A stretch of DNA of 12,483 bases. It comes from Candidatus Roizmanbacteria bacterium. GTDB lineage: Bacteria > Patescibacteriota > Microgenomatia > UBA1406 > GWC2-37-13. Shown here piece by piece: positions 1-6,898 of this stretch. Position numbers and translations under genes: made by a program. The stretch's first letter is position 1, and each line of letters begins with the position of its first letter. The stretch lies in the NCBI GenBank assembly GCA_027002315.1, contig JALWZV010000063.1, positions 1-12,483 on the forward strand, in the 5' to 3' direction. The notes under the pieces are model-generated. The model was given only the letters and a program-made list of their open reading frames with translations. It did not search any database and was not told the origin of the DNA.

Positions 1-2
1 TT

Positions 3-10
3 CTCCTCCC
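3..10 (-). promoter_or_regulatory. possible Shine-Dalgarno-like purine run at the left edge
   Basis: On the minus strand GGGAGGAG follows directly after the TAG that ends the DUF4012-like reading frame. It is the only strong Shine-Dalgarno-like string next to a gene end in the window. It could serve a gene that starts just beyond the left edge. It could equally be coding sequence (Gly-Gly-Glu in the same frame) of a DUF4012 gene broken by the stop. The window ends too soon to decide. Confidence 0.2.
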
Positions 11-342
11 TATATAAAATACATTCCAGCATTAACTCCTCTCCTTAAGTCTTTAACGTAGTTACCAAAAAACGGAACATAACTCATCCAATACACTTTT
101 TTAGTTGTGTTTTCAAAATCTTGATATGTGGATTTAAAATGTTGAAATTTTTTTTCTAACAAATCCATATCGTTCTGCGCAAAAACAGATTTAAGATCAG
201 TTGCTTCTTGTTTCACCACCTCAGCTCTCTGTTTAATTTGGACGGCGGGCGTGTAAACAAAAAAATAAAAAGAGAGAGATAAAACGACAAAAATAAACAA
301 GATTACACCCAAAATGGTTAAGATTTTTTTATGTTTTCTCAT
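10..342 (-). CDS. DUF4012-like membrane-anchored protein, N-terminal part ending at an in-frame TAG
   Basis: This 110-residue product begins with a short basic head (MRKHKK) and a single hydrophobic segment at about residues 7-30, a likely uncleaved membrane anchor. A charged, probably helical stretch follows at about 34-80, then a segment with WMSYVPFFGNYVKDLRRGVNAG. From memory of the family, this layout matches the start of DUF4012 proteins, which are usually several hundred residues long and common near surface-polysaccharide genes in Patescibacteria. Their function is not established. Here the frame stops after GMYFI, where the family would continue. The next codons in the same frame read Gly-Gly-Glu, so one base change could have created the stop. 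Alternatives are a truncated gene, a split gene that restarts beyond the edge, or a sequencing error. The start follows a good promoter and lies 31 bases after the sugar-phosphate transferase gene. Confidence 0.6.
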   Translation of the reverse strand: MRKHKKILTILGVILFIFVVLSLSFYFFVYTPAVQIKQRAEVVKQEATDLKSVFAQNDMDLLEKKFQHFKSTYQDFENTTKKVYWMSYVPFFGNYVKDLRRGVNAGMYFI

Positions 343-348
343 TTAAAT

Positions 349-377
349 AGAATAAATTATAAACCGCTAATAGTCAA
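349..377 (-). promoter_or_regulatory. sigma70-type promoter of the DUF4012-like gene
   Basis: On the minus strand a -35 TTGACT (372-377) and a -10 TATTCT (349-354) are separated by exactly 17 bases. The -10 ends only 6 bases before the ATG at 342, so the transcript would start at or next to the start codon. The -35 overlaps the stop codon of the upstream sugar-phosphate transferase gene. A second -10 candidate, TATAAT at 356-361, fits the consensus better but has no -35 at proper spacing. The spacing is read directly; use of the promoter is inferred. Confidence 0.5.
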
Positions 378-1057
378 ATCGCGCCTTTGCCGCTAAGCAT
401 CACCAACGGCGTTTTAAAAATAATTTTTAAGTCAGACCACAAAGAAATATTTTTTATGTACACAGAGTCTATCTCTATACGCTTATCAAAGTTAACCTCG
501 GATCTTCCAGAGACCTGCCATAAGCCAGTAATACCCGGCTTTACACTTAAAACTTTTTTAACTAATTTTTTAGTTTGAGGAAACTCCTCTTGTTGATGTT
601 CTAGTTCGTCTGGGTAATACGCTCTAGGCCCAACAACACTCATCTCTCCTTTAATAACGTTGATAAATTGTGGTAACTCATCAAGAGAGTGTTTTCTTAT
701 AAATTTTCCCACCTTAGTTATCCTTGGATCTTTTTTAAGCTTGTAACTACTAGACTTATACTCCTCGTATAATTTTTTGAATTTCTTGTCTGTTCTTAAC
801 AGATAATGCGCGTTAGCAATCATTGATCTGAATTTATACATTTTAAAGAGCTTACCGTTTTTCCCAACTCTTTTAGGAACATCTGCAAAAATTGGTCCTT
901 TTGAGTCTAACTTAATTAAGATTGCAACTATGAAACAGACAGGTGAAAAAATAGTTAAAACTATTAAAGATATGATTATATCTAACCATCTTTTTAAATA
1001 CCTGTTATAGTTTTCACCATAAAAAAAAGAAAATGTGTTCTTTATTAAACTTTCCAT
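374..1057 (-). CDS. polyprenyl-phosphate sugar-1-phosphate transferase (bacterial sugar transferase family)
   Basis: This 227-residue protein belongs to the monotopic phosphoglycosyltransferase family (PglC/WcaJ/WbaP catalytic domain). Such enzymes move a sugar-1-phosphate from a nucleotide sugar onto undecaprenyl phosphate at the inner face of the membrane, the first step of many surface glycans. Visible marks are the hydrophobic membrane-inserted helix with KRWLDIIIS at about residues 22-50, KMYKFRSM at 72-79, the catalytic Asp126-Glu127 in SLDELPQ, VGPR at 142-145 and PGITGLWQVSGR at 174-185. The length fits the small, single-domain form without the extra N-terminal helices of WbaP. The sugar cannot be told from sequence. 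The start lies 9 bases after the hisS stop, so read-through from hisS is likely; a weak TAAAAT lies at 1069-1074. The neighbouring gene downstream is the DUF4012-like gene. Confidence 0.9.
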   Translation of the reverse strand: MESLIKNTFSFFYGENYNRYLKRWLDIIISLIVLTIFSPVCFIVAILIKLDSKGPIFADVPKRVGKNGKLFKMYKFRSMIANAHYLLRTDKKFKKLYEEYKSSSYKLKKDPRITKVGKFIRKHSLDELPQFINVIKGEMSVVGPRAYYPDELEHQQEEFPQTKKLVKKVLSVKPGITGLWQVSGRSEVNFDKRIEIDSVYIKNISLWSDLKIIFKTPLVMLSGKGAI

Positions 1058-1066
1058 AAAAGAGTT

Positions 1067-2308
1067 TTATTTTACCAAGAAATTTAGCAATTTGCTTCTA
1101 TTAAGAGATACCTGTTTCCCCGTTTTCATATTCTTGACTGTAATCTTATCTTTTTGAATCTCATCAGGACCTATAATAACTACCCACTCAATCCCTCTTC
1201 TGTTAGCATACTTAAATTGCTTAGCTAAAGATTCACTTTCTTTTAGGTACATCTCAACATCTAAATTATTACTGCGCAAATAATTAGATATCTCGATGCT
1301 TTTATTTAAAAAGTCGGGATTAAAGACCGTTACTAAAACTCTATTACTTTGTAATAATTGGTCTGTAAAGATCTTCCTGCTTTTTATAATCTCAAAAATT
1401 CTCTCAAAACCAAAAGATGTCCCTGTTCCCGTTATATCCGGACCCCCTAATCTCTTTATTAAATCATCATACCTACCACCGCCTGTAATTGAACCAATCC
1501 TCTCTTTATAAAGTTTTGTCTCAAATATAGTTCTGGTATAGTAGCTAAGACCTCGTACCATAAAAGGTGAAAACTTAAACTGGGAAATTTTAGCCTGCTT
1601 CAAAAACTCAAATATTACTTTCAATTCTTCATCCGGACTGGCGTTCTTCAAATTTCTAAAAATATTCTTGACTATGTTCTTGTTAAAACCAAATTTTATT
1701 AAATTATCAACGACTTCCTCCTCACTTAATTTATCTAACTTGTCAATTTCTCTTAAGATAACACTTTTTTGTTTATCATTTAAAGAGAACTCGCTTAATA
1801 TAGAGTCTAAAACTTTGCGCGAGTTAACCTGTATTACAAAATCATTTATCTTTAAATTTTTCAAGGCCGTATAAATTATCTGAATAATCTCAGCATCAGC
1901 TAAAGGAGATTTAATCCCAAATGTATCAATATCACATTGAATAAATTCCCTTAGTCGACCCCGCTGGGGCTTATCTGCTCTAAACACGTTTTGTATCTGA
2001 TACCTTTTCAAAGGTAGTCCTAATGTCGTTGCCTTAGTAGAGAGAAATCTTGCCGTGGGAACAGTTAAATCATAACGTAATCCAACACTCCTTCCACCTT
2101 TATCTTCAAAAAGATATATCAATTTATCAGCGTCATCTCCATATTTACCCATTAAAAGTTCCTTGTATTCCAAAGTAGGAGTCTCTATTGGATTAAAACC
2201 AAAAGACTCAAAAATATCAACCAGTACTTGTTTTATCTTATCTCTTATACGAACATCCTCTGGTAATAAATCTCTGAATCCTTTAAGTGTTTGTATCTGT
2301 TTGGACAT
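1067..2308 (-). CDS. hisS: histidyl-tRNA synthetase
   Basis: This 413-residue class II aminoacyl-tRNA synthetase charges tRNA-His with histidine in the cytoplasm. Motif 1 lies around FGFNPIETPTLE (36-47), motif 2 at about 108-126 and motif 3 in GTGTSFGFERI (294-304). The two histidine-specific signatures are RGLSYYTRTIFE (252-263) and GGGRYDDL (276-283). An anticodon-binding domain fills about residues 320-413, so the gene is complete and of normal length. Motif 2 is mixed: the loop DKPQRGRLR resembles the bacterial PQ-G-R pattern, while the following REFIQCDID resembles the REFxQCDxD form I associate with archaeal and eukaryotic enzymes. The gene follows rarA by 39 bases and has its own TATAAT 7 bases before the ATG with no Shine-Dalgarno sequence, so a leaderless mRNA is plausible. 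Confidence 0.95.
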   Translation of the reverse strand: MSKQIQTLKGFRDLLPEDVRIRDKIKQVLVDIFESFGFNPIETPTLEYKELLMGKYGDDADKLIYLFEDKGGRSVGLRYDLTVPTARFLSTKATTLGLPLKRYQIQNVFRADKPQRGRLREFIQCDIDTFGIKSPLADAEIIQIIYTALKNLKINDFVIQVNSRKVLDSILSEFSLNDKQKSVILREIDKLDKLSEEEVVDNLIKFGFNKNIVKNIFRNLKNASPDEELKVIFEFLKQAKISQFKFSPFMVRGLSYYTRTIFETKLYKERIGSITGGGRYDDLIKRLGGPDITGTGTSFGFERIFEIIKSRKIFTDQLLQSNRVLVTVFNPDFLNKSIEISNYLRSNNLDVEMYLKESESLAKQFKYANRRGIEWVVIIGPDEIQKDKITVKNMKTGKQVSLNRSKLLNFLVK

Positions 2309-2315
2309 ATTTTTG

Positions 2316-2321
2316 ATTATA
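2316..2321 (-). promoter_or_regulatory. -10 element of hisS, leaderless spacing
   Basis: A perfect TATAAT on the minus strand ends 7 bases before the hisS ATG, so transcription would begin at about the A of the start codon. It lies in the 39-base gap after rarA. No good -35 is seen at 16-18 bases. The surrounding 11 bases, TTTAGTATAAT (2316-2326), are identical to those before the GT2 gene at 7793-7803. Confidence 0.5.
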
Positions 2322-2347
2322 CTAAATTTTTATTTTACAACTTGCTC

Positions 2348-3547
2348 TTACCAATCTTTTTTATAATAGACTCTCCCTTTTAAATTATTCGGCATATATT
2401 CCTGCCGTACCTTTTTACCATTTTTCTCCAACTTCCAGGGATAACGAATGTGACCCTTACCAAAACCCAAATTTTTCATAAATTTATTAGATGGGTTGCG
2501 TAAATGTAAAGGGATTGGGTCTATTCTTTTGTTATCAATATCTTTTTTCGCAGCACTTAAAGCACTAAGAACAGATATTGACTTTTTAGCTGTAGCAAGG
2601 TAGATCGCTGTTTGCGCTAATATAAGCTCTGACTCAGGCATCCCTATCTTAGAAACAGCCTGCATGCAGGCATTAGCTAAAATCAACGCACTTGGTTGAA
2701 TATTGCCTATATCCTCAGATGCAAAAATAACCATTCTTCTAGCTATAAAAACAGGGTCCTCTCCTGCTTTAATCATTCTAGCTAGATAATGCAATGTTGC
2801 ATCAGGATCACTTCCTCTCATACTTTTGATAAAGGCAGAGACGGTATCGTAATGTCTCTCTCCATTCTTATCATAATCAATTCCTTTTTGCTGCACGGCT
2901 TTCTTTACGATTACATTATCTATTTTTTTACTCAAGGATGCTGCCAATTCGACAATATTTATTGCTTTTCTCCCATCACCATTAGCAAAAAAAACTATTT
3001 TACTAACAGCGTCTTCTGTAAAGACACGGTTCTTAAAAACAGAGATTGCTCTTTTAACCAAAACCTCAAGATCTTCCTCAGACAAAGGATAAAAAAGATA
3101 TGGTTGTAGTCTTGACAAAAGTTGAGAGTTGATAGAAAAGCCAGGATTTTCGGTTGTAGCTCCGATAAAGAATATTTCCCCGCTCTCTATAAATGGTAAA
3201 AGAAAGTCTTGTTGTCCCTTGTTGAATCTATGAATCTCATCTATAAAAATAAGAGTGTCCTTGTCAAAAAGCTGCTTTTCTTTACTAGCTTGATTGATAA
3301 CTTTTTTTAAATCACTAATTCCGGTATTAACGGCTGAGAAAGCAAAAAAGTCGCTTTGTGTTGTCCTTGCGATTATTCTGGCTAATGTAGTTTTTCCAAC
3401 ACCAGGAGGACCCCAAAAGACCATTGAGACAGGTGTTTTATTCTTAATAATCTTTCTTATAGGAGCATTTTTCCCAACTAAATGCTTTTGTCCAACAAAA
3501 TCCTCTAAAGTTTTTGGTCTTAGTATCTCTGCTAAAGGAGTATGCAT
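2348..3547 (-). CDS. rarA: replication-associated recombination protein A (RarA/MgsA AAA+ ATPase)
   Basis: This 399-residue AAA+ ATPase belongs to the RarA/MgsA/WRNIP1 family, which acts at stalled replication forks and single-stranded DNA and is related to clamp-loader subunits. The order is a family N-terminus with PLAEILRPKTLEDFVGQKHL (4-23), Walker A GPPGVGKT (46-53), Walker B LIFIDEIHRF (99-108), sensor 1 GATTENP (129-135) and an arginine-finger region SQLLSRL (141-147). The C-terminal half holds the family's oligomerisation part, with RGSDPDA- and ARRMVIFASEDIG-type blocks. It is full length. It stands 88 bases from a divergent glycosyltransferase gene and heads a minus-strand run with hisS. 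Nothing ties it to the glycan genes functionally; the adjacency appears incidental. Confidence 0.94.
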   Translation of the reverse strand: MHTPLAEILRPKTLEDFVGQKHLVGKNAPIRKIIKNKTPVSMVFWGPPGVGKTTLARIIARTTQSDFFAFSAVNTGISDLKKVINQASKEKQLFDKDTLIFIDEIHRFNKGQQDFLLPFIESGEIFFIGATTENPGFSINSQLLSRLQPYLFYPLSEEDLEVLVKRAISVFKNRVFTEDAVSKIVFFANGDGRKAINIVELAASLSKKIDNVIVKKAVQQKGIDYDKNGERHYDTVSAFIKSMRGSDPDATLHYLARMIKAGEDPVFIARRMVIFASEDIGNIQPSALILANACMQAVSKIGMPESELILAQTAIYLATAKKSISVLSALSAAKKDIDNKRIDPIPLHLRNPSNKFMKNLGFGKGHIRYPWKLEKNGKKVRQEYMPNNLKGRVYYKKDW

Positions 3548-3554
3548 ATAGTCT

Positions 3555-3563
3555 ATTGTAACA
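3555..3563 (-). promoter_or_regulatory. extended -10 promoter of rarA, leaderless spacing
   Basis: On the minus strand TGT is followed directly by TACAAT (3555-3560), a TGn-extended -10. The hexamer ends 7 bases before the rarA ATG, placing the predicted transcript start at the start codon. No convincing -35 is visible, which is usual for extended -10 promoters. There is no Shine-Dalgarno sequence. Confidence 0.5.
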
Positions 3564-3566
3564 AAA

Positions 3567-3627
3567 TATAAACAAAACTGACCGTGATGATAATAATCAA
3601 ATAATTAAAACTTTAATTTTGTTTATA
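3567..3627. repeat. 11-bp perfect inverted repeat in the rarA / GT4 divergent intergenic region
   Basis: TATAAACAAAA at 3567-3577 and its exact reverse complement TTTTGTTTATA at 3617-3627 lie 39 bases apart, each on the side of one divergent gene. The right arm contains most of the -10 hexamer of the GT4 gene. An A/T-only dyad, AATTAAA-AC-TTTAATT (3603-3618), lies between them. The arms could bind a shared regulator or only reflect similar promoter sequences in an A/T-rich spacer. This fills the 88-base gap; no gene is seen in it. Confidence 0.35.
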
Positions 3628-3629
3628 AT
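3624..3629 (+). promoter_or_regulatory. -10 element of the plus-strand GT4-manC unit, leaderless spacing
   Basis: A perfect TATAAT ends 6 bases before the ATG at 3636. No -35 close to TTGACA is seen at 16-18 bases. With this spacing the transcript would begin at or a base or two from the start codon, and no Shine-Dalgarno sequence is present. It would drive the two-gene unit ending at 5821. Confidence 0.5.
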
Positions 3630-3635
3630 TACCTC

Positions 3636-4739
3636 ATGAGAGGTAAAGAGATTGCTATAGTTTACGATTGGATAGATAAATGGGGAGGAGCAGAACGTGT
3701 TCTTGAAGCATTATATGATATATTTCCAGATAGTGACTTTTACACCTCTTACGTAAACTCAAACAGAGCAGGTTTGGTAAAAATAGATTTTCGAACATCG
3801 TTCATTCAAAAATTACCCAATATTATTAAAAATAACAGAGTGCTATCCATTCCTTTCTATCCACTAGCGTTTGAGTCTTTTGACTTCACTAAATACAAAA
3901 CAGTTATCTCTGTTACATCATCATTTGCTAAGGGTATTATAACCAAACCCGACACAAAACATATTTCTTATATTTTAACTCCAACCAGATTTCTCTGGTC
4001 TCACTATACTCAATACTCGATAAATTTTCCGTTTTATAACTTGATGGCACAATCACTAAGAAGATGGGATTATTTAGCAGCTCAAAGACCCGACAAAATA
4101 ATATCTATATCCAGCTGCGTTCAAGATAGAGTAAAAAAGTATTATCACAGAGAGTCTCACATAATCTATCCCCCTTTTGATGTTGAGTATTGGAAAAAAC
4201 TAAAACAACAACACTGTGACCAGAAAAAAATCATTCAAGGTGATTTTTTTCTCGTTGTGTCTAGATTAGAGAAATATAAAAACATAGATTTAGTAATACA
4301 AACATTCAACACTATGCCAAATAGAAAACTTGTTATACTGGGACAAGGATCTCAAAAAAACAAGTTAAAAAAGATTATAAAGAGTAAAAACATAAAGTTA
4401 ATATCGAGTAAGGTTAGTGATAAAGAACTGAGTTGTTTATACAAACACGCAACAGCATTAATAATGCCACAAGAAGAAGACTTTGGATACACAGCACTTG
4501 AGTCACTGTTCTTTGAATCTCCCGTAATATTTTTTAACAAAGGAGGAGTTAAAGAAATCGTAAAAGACAACATAACAGGAGTTTCATTCTCAGAACAAAC
4601 CGTGAAGTCACTTAAAGAAGGCATTGAAAAATATAAGAGACTATCTTACAATTTGAGAACAAATATAAAAAGAGAGTACAATATCTTTGATAAGTTCTCT
4701 AAGAAGAATTTTAAAAATCAAATTCAAAAAAATATATGA
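3636..4739 (+). CDS. glycosyltransferase family 4, probable mannosyltransferase (WbaZ-like)
   Basis: This 367-residue enzyme has a GT-B fold and is expected to transfer a sugar from a nucleotide donor to a growing glycan on the cytoplasmic side of the membrane. The N-terminal acceptor domain carries GGAERV (17-22) and TPTRFLWSHY (115-124). The donor domain carries VSRLEKYKN (208-216) and the EX7E motif in PQEEDFGYTALE (278-289; Glu281 and Glu289). The TPTRFLW and PQEEDFG blocks resemble WbaZ-type mannosyltransferases, as I recall that family. The last four bases overlap the start of the mannose-1-phosphate guanylyltransferase gene as ATGA, so translation is probably coupled. GDP-mannose is therefore the likely donor, by inference. 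No signal peptide is seen. A different hexose donor cannot be excluded. Confidence 0.85.
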   Translation: MRGKEIAIVYDWIDKWGGAERVLEALYDIFPDSDFYTSYVNSNRAGLVKIDFRTSFIQKLPNIIKNNRVLSIPFYPLAFESFDFTKYKTVISVTSSFAKGIITKPDTKHISYILTPTRFLWSHYTQYSINFPFYNLMAQSLRRWDYLAAQRPDKIISISSCVQDRVKKYYHRESHIIYPPFDVEYWKKLKQQHCDQKKIIQGDFFLVVSRLEKYKNIDLVIQTFNTMPNRKLVILGQGSQKNKLKKIIKSKNIKLISSKVSDKELSCLYKHATALIMPQEEDFGYTALESLFFESPVIFFNKGGVKEIVKDNITGVSFSEQTVKSLKEGIEKYKRLSYNLRTNIKREYNIFDKFSKKNFKNQIQKNI

Positions 4740-5821
4740 AAGCAGTTATCTTTGCAGGAGGAGTTGGAACTAGATTATGGCCTTTATCTCGAAAGAAATC
4801 TCCCAAACAGTTCGAAAAAATAGTCGGGAATAAGTCCACCCTTCAACTCGCTGTAGAACGTCTTTTCCCAAACCTATCTCCTAAAGACATATATATATCT
4901 ACAGGGGCGCGTTATAAAAACCTTGTCACAAAACAATTACCAATGTTACCTCCAAAAAACATTATAGGAGAACCTGAGAAAAAAGATGTTGGCCCAGCTG
5001 TCGGATTTATGATGGGATACCTTTCTAAAAAATTCCCTAATGAACCTGTGGTGATATTATGGAGTGATCATCTGGTAAAAGAAAAAAAATTATTTAGAAC
5101 AATAATTAGTAAAGCATCAAAATTTATCACAAAACACCAAGATAATATTATATTCATCGGACAAAAACCTCGATTTGCCTCAGTGAATTTAGGATGGATA
5201 CAAACAGGAGATGTGGTTAAGAAGTTGGGTAAAATAAATCTTTATAAATTTGCTGGATTTAAGTATAGACCTAATAAAGAATTAGCTGAGAAATACTTTC
5301 AAGGTAAAAATTATTGCTGGAATCTAGGCTATTTTGTAACCACACCATCGTTTATGTACAATCTCTTTAAACGTTTTGCTCCACAGATATATGAACTAAC
5401 AGAAAAGATTATGAAGAATAAAAATTCAAAGAACTTCGAGTCCTCATTTAAAAAGTATTACCACTTGATGCCAGAGATAAGCTTTGACAATGCTATACTA
5501 GAACAACTTAACCCTCAATTAGCTTACGTTATTAACGAAGATATAAAATGGTCAGATGTAGGTGCATGGGAAGCTTTAAAAGAGGCCTTAGAAAAAAAGA
5601 GAGAGGATAATATTACTAAAGGACGTGTTATGTTAGAAGACTCCATAGATAACCTTGTTTACAACTATCAAAAAGACAAACTACTTGTGGGCATAGATCT
5701 AGAAAATCTTTTAGTTGTCAATACAGACGACGTTTTGTTAGTAGCAAAAAAGAGCTCCATTCCCAAGATCAAAAAGGTTGTAAAAAGCTTCCAGGGAACA
5801 GAAAACGAAAGTCTAACTTAA
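4736..5821 (+). CDS. manC: mannose-1-phosphate guanylyltransferase (GDP-mannose pyrophosphorylase)
   Basis: This 361-residue nucleotidyltransferase would make GDP-mannose from mannose-1-phosphate and GTP in the cytoplasm. The signature AGGVGTRLWPLSR (7-19) is followed by PKQF (23-26), both characteristic of the mannose-1-P guanylyltransferase branch. Further family blocks are SDH (110-112), WNLGYF (195-200), ISFDNAILEQ (248-257) and WSDVGAWEAL (272-281). The C-terminal part reaches VVNTDDVLLVAKK, but the phosphomannose isomerase cupin domain of long ManC/AlgA enzymes is absent, so this is the short form. Some usually strict positions differ: EPEKKDVGPA (79-88) where EP--RNTAPA is common, and WNLG instead of WNSG. 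Mannose is the best guess, but another sugar-1-phosphate is possible. It starts inside the stop codon of the upstream GT4 gene and overlaps the convergent GT4 gene by 9 bases at its end. Confidence 0.85.
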   Translation: MKAVIFAGGVGTRLWPLSRKKSPKQFEKIVGNKSTLQLAVERLFPNLSPKDIYISTGARYKNLVTKQLPMLPPKNIIGEPEKKDVGPAVGFMMGYLSKKFPNEPVVILWSDHLVKEKKLFRTIISKASKFITKHQDNIIFIGQKPRFASVNLGWIQTGDVVKKLGKINLYKFAGFKYRPNKELAEKYFQGKNYCWNLGYFVTTPSFMYNLFKRFAPQIYELTEKIMKNKNSKNFESSFKKYYHLMPEISFDNAILEQLNPQLAYVINEDIKWSDVGAWEALKEALEKKREDNITKGRVMLEDSIDNLVYNYQKDKLLVGIDLENLLVVNTDDVLLVAKKSSIPKIKKVVKSFQGTENESLT

Positions 5822-6898
5822 TGCTCTTTTGTATAAATCTAAAGTTATATCAGCAGTGTTCTCAAAGGAGAACTTTTTCCAGTCTATTCTAATTATGCTT
5901 TTGTACTTTCCTTTCAGAAAATTATTAAGCTTTATGTACAAATCACTCTCTTTGTGAGGATTAAACGGAACATAGTTGCCTTTGTACAATTCTTCAAAAA
6001 CATCAAGTCTTGATGCTATAACAGGGCATCCAAAATACATTGCCTCTAATAAGGTTAAGCCAAAACCTTCAAATAATGAAGGATGAACTAAAGCTCGTGC
6101 ATTTTTATAAAAGAACACTATCTCAGATAATGAAGAGGCAGAATAAAACTTAATTCTGTTATCTAACTTTGCGTACTTAGATTGTAATTTTTTGTAAAAA
6201 AAATCTGTTGGTCCGACTAACACTAGGTCTATATCTTGTTTTACTTTATTAAAAACTCTTATCAAAAACTCTACATTTTTGTGAGGATAAAAATTACCAA
6301 GATAAAAGATAAATGGTTTGTTGAATATTTCTTTTAATGAATCTTTAGGTTTTGTGTGTTTTAAATCCTCACTAACACCTTCATATGAAACAAAGATTTT
6401 ACTACTATAGTCTTTACCAAAAGTATTAAGAATCATTTTTCTCACAGCATATGATGGAGTTATAACAAAAGTTGAGTTTCTAACCTCAGAGTTAATAACA
6501 TGTCTAAATATAAAGTGTTTTATGTTGTACACAATGCCGCTTTTTGTAGAGGCTTTGCCTGTTTTAAAAATTAAAGGTGTCAAATCATGAACGGTTGATA
6601 TAAACCTTCTTCTATAAAGAACAGGGTAAGAAAAATAGGGGAAATGAACTAAATCTAGTTTATCCTTATATAACGCTCTTAGAAAAACCGTTTGTTCTTG
6701 AACCGAGTGCCATTTTGCATTAATCTTTCTTTTAATAAAATTATTATTAAAGGTAAACTTATCGAAATCTTGAGGTAAAAGATAAATATAAAACATATAG
6801 TCTAATCTTTTTTTCTGAAACAAAGATATTATGTTCTTAATATATGTTCCAACGCCGGTTTGAGTAATTAATCTTGCATCTATTCCTATCCTTTTCAT
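5813..6898 (-). CDS. glycosyltransferase family 4
   Basis: This 361-residue GT-B enzyme opens with GIDARLITQTGVGTYIKNI (5-23), a form common in mannosyl- and other hexosyltransferases of family GT4. HDLTP occurs at 104-108, the donor-domain entry GNFYPHKN at 201-208, and the EX7E motif in FEGFGLTLLEAM (276-287; Glu277 and Glu285). It should transfer a sugar from a nucleotide donor to a lipid-linked acceptor in the cytoplasm; donor and acceptor are not readable. The ATG lies within the stop of the upstream GT2 gene as an ATGA overlap, so the two are one transcription unit and probably act on the same chain. It ends with TAG, and its last 9 bases overlap the end of the convergent manC-like gene. 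Confidence 0.88.
   Translation of the reverse strand: MKRIGIDARLITQTGVGTYIKNIISLFQKKRLDYMFYIYLLPQDFDKFTFNNNFIKRKINAKWHSVQEQTVFLRALYKDKLDLVHFPYFSYPVLYRRRFISTVHDLTPLIFKTGKASTKSGIVYNIKHFIFRHVINSEVRNSTFVITPSYAVRKMILNTFGKDYSSKIFVSYEGVSEDLKHTKPKDSLKEIFNKPFIFYLGNFYPHKNVEFLIRVFNKVKQDIDLVLVGPTDFFYKKLQSKYAKLDNRIKFYSASSLSEIVFFYKNARALVHPSLFEGFGLTLLEAMYFGCPVIASRLDVFEELYKGNYVPFNPHKESDLYIKLNNFLKGKYKSIIRIDWKKFSFENTADITLDLYKRALS

Noticed and set aside
10..12. TAG reassigned to an amino acid genome-wide
   Set aside because: TAG ends the minus GT4 gene at 5813 at the normal length for its family, so TAG is used as a stop here.
387..3551. Plus-strand open frames opposite the sugar transferase, hisS and rarA genes
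   Set aside because: All lie antisense to full-length, well-conserved genes, are short (63-106 codons) and show no recognisable domain or plausible translation start.
3603..3618. Dyad AATTAAA-AC-TTTAATT followed by TTTTG, as a terminator
   Set aside because: The stem is only A-T pairs with a 2-base loop, and it stands between two divergent promoters where no transcript ends.
4352..4624. Minus-strand open frame of 90 codons within the plus-strand GT4 gene
   Set aside because: It is antisense to the donor domain of a clear glycosyltransferase and has no protein-like features beyond base composition.
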